Source: an uncultured Bacteroides sp. (GTDB lineage Bacteria; Bacteroidota; Bacteroidia; Bacteroidales; Bacteroidaceae). From it: a stretch of 56,815 bases of DNA. The stretch's first letter is position 1. Each line of letters starts with the position of its first letter. Location: contig USCT01000011.1 of the NCBI GenBank assembly GCA_900553185.1, forward strand, positions 1 through 56,815, in the 5' to 3' direction. Shown here piece by piece: positions 52,325 through 56,815 of this stretch. A program made the position numbers and the translations under genes. A model generated the notes under the pieces. It was not told where the DNA came from and did not search any database. It worked only from the letters and a program-made list of their open reading frames with translations.

Positions 52325-54061
52325 ATGAAGCAGAATCATAAACTTAGTTGGTTATCAGGAACTGTTTTGATGTTCTTATGCTCTTGCTGTATGGAACAGC
52401 CTATCGAGACTCGTATCAAAACGCATCCGACAACGTTCTGTAATCCGTTGAACTTGGATTATCGTTTCATGAAGATTGATGGTGGTGAAGGAATTAGAGA
52501 AGCTGCCGATCCGGTGGTAGTCCGATATAAAGACAATTATATCCTGTTTGCATCCAAATCTTCCGGATATTGGTGTTCTTCAGATTTCAGTTCGTGGAAA
52601 CATGTCATTATTCCTGATTCTGTGTTGCCGATAGAAGATTATGCTCCGGGTGTTTTTGTACATGATGATTATGTATATTACGTAGGGTCTACTCATGGAA
52701 AAGGAATGCTTTATCGATCAAACAAACCGGAACAGGGACAATGGGAAAAAGTTAAGGAAATATGGTCATATTGGGACCCGGCTTTTTATGTAGAAGGAGA
52801 CAGACTGTATTTGTATTATGGATGTTCACCTACAGATCCTATTTATGTGTCGGTTTTGAATCTGAACACATTGGAGGAGGAGGGAAAGCCTCAACCTTGT
52901 TTGAATAGCGATATGCAGATACATGGATGGGAACGTCCTGGTGAACATAACGAATTGTCTAGAAGACCTTATATAGAAGGCTCCTGGATGACGGAACATG
53001 ACGGCAAGTATTATTTGCAATATGCTGCGCCTGGAACAGAATGGAAAACTTATGCGGATGGAGCATATGTGGCTGATACACCGGTCGGACCTTTTACTTA
53101 TGTTGCCAATAATCCGGTTTCTTATAAACCGGGTGGTTTTATTGGAGGTGCAGGACATGGGTGTATTTTTCAGGTTGGAAACAATTATTGGAAAGCGGCT
53201 ACCAACTCCATATCGGTGCGGCACATGTTTGAACGGCGTCTGTCATTTTTCCCCACCTGTTTTGATGCGGATGGCTATCTGTATTCTGATACTTCTTTTG
53301 GAGATTATCCGATGTATTTACCTTCTGAGGATGGAGAAAAAGGACGTCCGGATTGGATGCTGTTATCGTTCCGTAAACCGGTCAGCGCTTCTTCGGTGAA
53401 AGAAAATTTCCTGGTAGAGAATATAGTTGATGAAGATGCCCGTACAGCTTGGGTAGCCGCTTCTAATCAGGACGAATGGGTACAGGTTGATTTACAGAAT
53501 TCCTGTCAGATACATGCCATACAGATAAATTACGATGAGTATGGTGCCAGCCAGAAAGGTTTTGTCCCTGATGTCTATCAAGGATATGTACTCAGTGCAT
53601 CCAGAAACGGTAAAGACTGGTATGTCATAGCAGATAAAAGCGAAAAAAAGACAGATACTCCTCATGATTACATTGAATTTGAAATTCCTTTTGATGCCCG
53701 TTTCATCAAATGGGAAAATAAGGCTTATACGGTTTCTTCGAATGTCTCGTTGCGTGAAATACGTATTTTCGGAAAAGGATATGGAAATAAACCGGATGCT
53801 ATACAAGTGCTTAATGTAGAGCGGAATGCTGTAGATGCCTGTAAATGTTGTCTTTCATGGAATCCCGTTAATGGTGCGGACGGCTATATTATTCGTTATG
53901 GTATATCTCCAGACAAGTTATATAATAGTATTCAAGTGCTGAACGATTCTGCGCGTTTGGAACTTAGTAGCTTGGATGCAAATCGGAACTATTATTTTTC
54001 GATAGCAGCATTCAATGAAAACGGAATAGGCCCGTCTCTGGTAAGTTTAGGTAATCATTAA
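52325..54061 (+). CDS. GH43-like lipoprotein with discoidin and fibronectin-III domains
   Basis: The 578-residue protein has a lipobox (MFLCSCC). The propeller (about 35-345) has the GH43-clan carboxylates: base Asp62 (REAADPVVVRYKDNYILFAS), Asp151 (YWDPAFYV) and acid Glu218 (PYIEGSWM). An F5/8-type discoidin domain (about 355-490) contains VDEDARTAWVAASNQDEWVQ and VSLREIRIFGKGYG. A short fibronectin-III-like domain (about 495-575) contains CCLSWNPVNGADGYIIRYGI. It has the same catalytic fold as the GH43 at 27201 but different accessory domains, so the two probably act at different positions of the glycan. Arabinofuranosidase, xylosidase or galactosidase cannot be separated by eye. Confidence 0.88.
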   Translation: MKQNHKLSWLSGTVLMFLCSCCMEQPIETRIKTHPTTFCNPLNLDYRFMKIDGGEGIREAADPVVVRYKDNYILFASKSSGYWCSSDFSSWKHVIIPDSVLPIEDYAPGVFVHDDYVYYVGSTHGKGMLYRSNKPEQGQWEKVKEIWSYWDPAFYVEGDRLYLYYGCSPTDPIYVSVLNLNTLEEEGKPQPCLNSDMQIHGWERPGEHNELSRRPYIEGSWMTEHDGKYYLQYAAPGTEWKTYADGAYVADTPVGPFTYVANNPVSYKPGGFIGGAGHGCIFQVGNNYWKAATNSISVRHMFERRLSFFPTCFDADGYLYSDTSFGDYPMYLPSEDGEKGRPDWMLLSFRKPVSASSVKENFLVENIVDEDARTAWVAASNQDEWVQVDLQNSCQIHAIQINYDEYGASQKGFVPDVYQGYVLSASRNGKDWYVIADKSEKKTDTPHDYIEFEIPFDARFIKWENKAYTVSSNVSLREIRIFGKGYGNKPDAIQVLNVERNAVDACKCCLSWNPVNGADGYIIRYGISPDKLYNSIQVLNDSARLELSSLDANRNYYFSIAAFNENGIGPSLVSLGNH

Positions 54062-54073
54062 AAAAGGGAAGCT

Positions 54074-56368
54074 ATGAGATGGAAAACTTTTTTTTCGTTA
54101 TTATTCCTTTGTTTGCTGACTTTTAATGTGGATGGACAATCAACTCTCAGATTAATGAGCTATAATATTCGTCATGGGGCCGGACTGGATGAACGGTTGG
54201 ATTTTGACCGTATTGCAGAAGTCATTAATCGGGAACATCCGGATGTTGTAGCTCTTCAAGAAGTGGATAGTGTTACCCAACGGATAGGAGGACGAGACCT
54301 TCTTGGCGAATTAGGGCAATCAACGGGAATGTATCATCTATATGCACCGGCTATTTCTTTTGACGGAGGAAAGTATGGTATCGGTCTGCTGTGCCGTAGG
54401 AAACCGTTGTCGTTCCGTACGGTACCTTTACCTGGAAGGGAGGAACCCCGTGTATTGTTGCTGGCGGAATTCGAGGGGTATATTTTCTGCTGTACGCATC
54501 TGTCGTTGACGGAAGAGGACCAGCTGACATCTGTCGAAAGAATCGGGGCGCTGCTGGAAGGAGAGAAGAAGCCGGTTTTCCTGGCGGGTGACCTGAATGC
54601 AGAACCCGATTCACCTACGATGAAGGCCTTACAGAAAAAGTTTGTGATACTGACCGGAGGAAAGGAAATGACCATTCCGGCCGATAATCCCCAATCCTGT
54701 ATCGATTACATTTTGGGCTATATGGCGAACGGTTCCCGTTACCAGGTAACGACGAATTATGTGGTCAATGAACCTGTTGCTTCCGACCATCGTCCGGTCT
54801 TTGTCAATGTATCAGTTGCGGGGACACATCCGGAACAGGACCTGTCATGGGATGAACTGCAGAAGGAATACCAGTTCCCGGAGTGGTATACTGAAGCTCG
54901 TTTTGGTATTTGGGCGACAATCGGACCACAATCTGTACCGCGTCTGGGAGGTGGATGGTATGCTCGTCACATGTTTATGCAAGATGTCGGTTTACAGACG
55001 TTTGGTAGGAATGCTTATGCTTATCATTTGAAAGTATTCGGACCACAATCTCAGAAAGGATATACGGAAGTAATTCATCAGTGGAAGGCAGAACGGTTGA
55101 ATACGGATAGTCTGGTTGCGTATTTCAAGTCATTGGGAGCCAGATATCTTGTCGTTCATGCAAACCATCACGATCATTTTGATAATTTTGCTTCGACATA
55201 CCATCCTTGGAACTCCGTAAATATGGGTCCTCATAAGGATATTGTAGGATTGTTTGAACAGTCTGCCCGTAAATATGGATTACCGTTCGGAGTCAGTTCA
55301 CACGATGACCGTTTCCTGAATTGGTGGTTACCTGCTTTTGGTGCAGATACATCAGGGCCTTATAAAGGGATTCCATACGAAGGACGTATGACGAAAGCCG
55401 ACGGTAATGGAAAATGGTGGGAAGGATATGATCCGGCTCAACTGTATGGACTTCCACCGGAACAGCGGACGCAGGAGTATGAACGGAAGATAAAGGAAAA
55501 CTATTTACTTCGGCAACAGGAATTGGTGACCAAGTATAAAGTTGATTTATTATGGGTGGATGGTTATGGATTTCCTTATGGTAATTATGGAAAAGAAGTA
55601 TTCCGAACTTTGTTCAATAATAGCTTGAAGCAATATGGAAAAATTAATGCGGTCGGTATTGCTAAGGTAGATAATGAATCTATGTTGGTTAGAGATATTG
55701 AAGCTGGAGTTGCCGATACCATTCTGCCTTATCCGTGGGATGGTATCTTTACCTTCACCCATTGGTTCTACAAGGAAGATGACCCGCTGATGCACAATGC
55801 CCGTACGGTTATCGAACTGTTGAGTGACATTGTCAGCAAGAACGGGAACATGCTCTTGAACGTGGAACTGAAGGCTGACGGAACGATTGCTCCCGAACAC
55901 AAAAAGATTCTGGATGAAGTGGGGCAGTGGGTCCGGATCAATTCAAAGGCGATTTATGGAAGCAGACCTTGGAGAATTTACGGCGATAATCTCAATTCTT
56001 GTTTACAGAATATTGAGCGGCACATTGTAAATGCTGATGCTGGTCAGGTGTTGAAAGAAGCTCCCAAAGATAATTTTAATGCTAGGACAGTAAATAGCAC
56101 TCCTTATGGTCATAATGAAGTCCGTTTTACTGTTTGCGGTAGTAAACTATATATCATAGTTTTAAATCCTGAATCAGGTACACTTAGAGTGCCTGTTTTA
56201 GGATTTGGTTCTTCTGAACATCCTGGAAAGATTTGTTCTGTTCGATTGCTGGGGAGTAAACAGCGTATCTCGTTTGAGCAGGATATTCATTGTCTGTCAA
56301 TTGAGGTACCTGAAGAGCGGCCTACATCTTATGCGATTGTATTTGAGGTGGATGGTGTGATTCATTAA
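54074..56368 (+). CDS. Fusion of endonuclease/exonuclease/phosphatase-family domain and GH29 alpha-L-fucosidase
   Basis: The 764-residue secreted protein has a signal peptide ending NVDGQ. Residues about 24-250 are an EEP-fold phosphoesterase with all its motifs: LRLMSYNIRHG (Asn), VALQEVDS (Glu), FLAGDLNAEP (Asp, Asn) and VASDHRPVF (Asp-His). After a short linker, residues about 260-760 are a GH29 enzyme: YTEARFGIWATIGPQSVPRL, GARYLVVHANHHDHFDNFAS, nucleophile Asp496 (VDLLWVDGYGFPYGN) and DIVSKNGNMLLNVELKADGT. An EEP domain fused to a fucosidase is unusual. It could release phosphate (or cleave a phosphodiester) and fucose from the same glycan end. It is the last gene of the unit, 12 bases after the GH43-like gene. 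No frameshift or truncation is seen. Confidence 0.92.
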   Translation: MRWKTFFSLLFLCLLTFNVDGQSTLRLMSYNIRHGAGLDERLDFDRIAEVINREHPDVVALQEVDSVTQRIGGRDLLGELGQSTGMYHLYAPAISFDGGKYGIGLLCRRKPLSFRTVPLPGREEPRVLLLAEFEGYIFCCTHLSLTEEDQLTSVERIGALLEGEKKPVFLAGDLNAEPDSPTMKALQKKFVILTGGKEMTIPADNPQSCIDYILGYMANGSRYQVTTNYVVNEPVASDHRPVFVNVSVAGTHPEQDLSWDELQKEYQFPEWYTEARFGIWATIGPQSVPRLGGGWYARHMFMQDVGLQTFGRNAYAYHLKVFGPQSQKGYTEVIHQWKAERLNTDSLVAYFKSLGARYLVVHANHHDHFDNFASTYHPWNSVNMGPHKDIVGLFEQSARKYGLPFGVSSHDDRFLNWWLPAFGADTSGPYKGIPYEGRMTKADGNGKWWEGYDPAQLYGLPPEQRTQEYERKIKENYLLRQQELVTKYKVDLLWVDGYGFPYGNYGKEVFRTLFNNSLKQYGKINAVGIAKVDNESMLVRDIEAGVADTILPYPWDGIFTFTHWFYKEDDPLMHNARTVIELLSDIVSKNGNMLLNVELKADGTIAPEHKKILDEVGQWVRINSKAIYGSRPWRIYGDNLNSCLQNIERHIVNADAGQVLKEAPKDNFNARTVNSTPYGHNEVRFTVCGSKLYIIVLNPESGTLRVPVLGFGSSEHPGKICSVRLLGSKQRISFEQDIHCLSIEVPEERPTSYAIVFEVDGVIH

Positions 56369-56762
56369 TTTGTTTTTATATATAGGACTTATGACTGATT
56401 TAATCCCCAAATTGGAAGATGAAAATCCGATACTATTTTTAGAAATATAGTATTGTTTTTTTATCTTATATGCCTTAATTTTATGTGAGTCATTTAGATA
56501 GATGAGACTTTTAAAATCTATAGGTAGTGTGATAGAATTGTTTTTCTAACTGATTTTTAGAACTAATGTCTGTACTGTTGTGATAAAAAAAGTTTATGAA
56601 GTTAAGGGTGGTAATAATAGATAATTAAAAAGCTCTTTCGGAATTTGGAGTGATGGATTTATTTTGTGAATATCAATACAATAGTTCGTTAAACATTAGC
56701 CTAGCCTAAGCGGCTTTGGCAGTAAATAAAATGAGTTCTTTGAAAAGTCTGTCAATTAAATG
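56369..56762. other. AT-rich region after the last PUL gene, no gene seen
   Basis: These roughly 390 bases hold no convincing coding frame. No strong GC-rich terminator follows the GH29 fusion gene, although several short T-runs are present. A small hairpin AGCC-taag-CGGCT lies near 56699-56713. The stretch may be the PUL boundary. Confidence 0.4.
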
Positions 56763-56787
56763 CGTGTCTGGTTCAATCCCAGACACG
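56763..56787. other. Perfect hairpin with tRNA T-arm consensus
   Basis: CGTGTCTGG (56763-56771), loop TTCAATC (56772-56778) and CCAGACACG (56779-56787) form a perfect 9-base stem with a 7-base loop. G-TTCAATC-C is exactly the T-arm consensus of tRNAs. However, no matching acceptor strand, anticodon arm or D-arm can be found upstream, so this is not an intact tRNA gene. It may be a tRNA-derived relic or integration scar, or a hairpin of another kind. Confidence 0.4.
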
Positions 56788-56815
56788 TGAATAAATCGTT
56801 CAAGCATGTAAGCAT

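Noticed and set aside
56690..56795. Possible complete tRNA gene ending in the T-arm-like hairpin
   Set aside because: No acceptor strand complementary to CACGTGA, no D-arm and no anticodon arm could be found at suitable distances upstream.
1..56815. CRISPR array or insertion sequence
   Set aside because: No regularly spaced direct repeats and no transposase frame with flanking inverted repeats were seen anywhere in the window.

Overview
The window comes from a gut Bacteroidales genome, most likely Bacteroides or a close relative. Evidence: a SusC/SusD pair, secreted proteins with short Bacteroides-type signal peptides or lipoboxes, a FecI/FecR-type sigma and anti-sigma pair, start sites with only weak ribosome binding sites, and a fragment of a Bacteroides conjugative-transposon protein at the left edge. 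Nearly all of it (about 1.37-56.37 kb) is one very large polysaccharide utilisation locus (PUL) with every gene on the + strand.

Layout. (1) 1-1366: the end of a mobile element (minus-strand DUF3945-like gene, a 4 x 10 bp tandem repeat, a doubtful small ORF). (2) 1367-16389: control and uptake. An ECF sigma factor is separated from its FecR-like anti-sigma by two secreted enzymes (a GH-D-like TIM-barrel enzyme and a metallophosphoesterase with a PQQ-type propeller). SusC with an STN signalling domain, SusD and a lipoprotein of unknown enzyme family follow, and a strong hairpin closes the unit. (3) 16.7-28.9 kb: an eroding beta-galactosidase region. A GH35 lacks its catalytic barrel, a GH2 is cut short by a nonsense codon, a GH31-like gene has collapsed, and three relics of GH35/GH2 ends lie between an intact GH2, a parallel beta-helix enzyme with a CBM6-like domain, and a GH43-CBM6. 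(4) 28.9-37.4 kb: alkaline phosphatase, GH92, a second GH-D-like enzyme with a LamG domain, and another GH92, then a clear terminator. (5) 38.0-56.4 kb: a second transcription unit with two GH92, a second copy of the unknown lipoprotein enzyme, GH2, a six-hairpin enzyme, GH3, GH43-discoidin-FN3 and a phosphodiesterase-GH29 fusion. (6) The last 450 bases hold no recognisable gene, only a hairpin with a tRNA T-arm consensus.

How the genes fit together. SusC/D would import oligosaccharides. The STN domain of SusC would signal through FecR to the sigma factor. A 40-bp sequence recurs upstream of three genes (after the sigma gene, before fecR, and before the second enzyme block) and is a good candidate for that sigma factor's promoter. 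The enzymes point to a complex heteroglycan with alpha-mannose (four GH92), beta-galactose (GH2, formerly GH35), fucose (GH29) and pentose or galactofuranose-like residues (GH43, GH3). Three different phosphoesterases are present. One GH92, directly after the alkaline phosphatase, has Gln in place of the general acid Glu, a change known from GH92 enzymes that cleave mannose-1-phosphate diesters. My leading hypothesis is therefore a PUL for a phosphorylated, mannose-containing glycan. Its enzyme set includes two families (each present twice) and one six-hairpin protein that I cannot place in a described glycosidase family.
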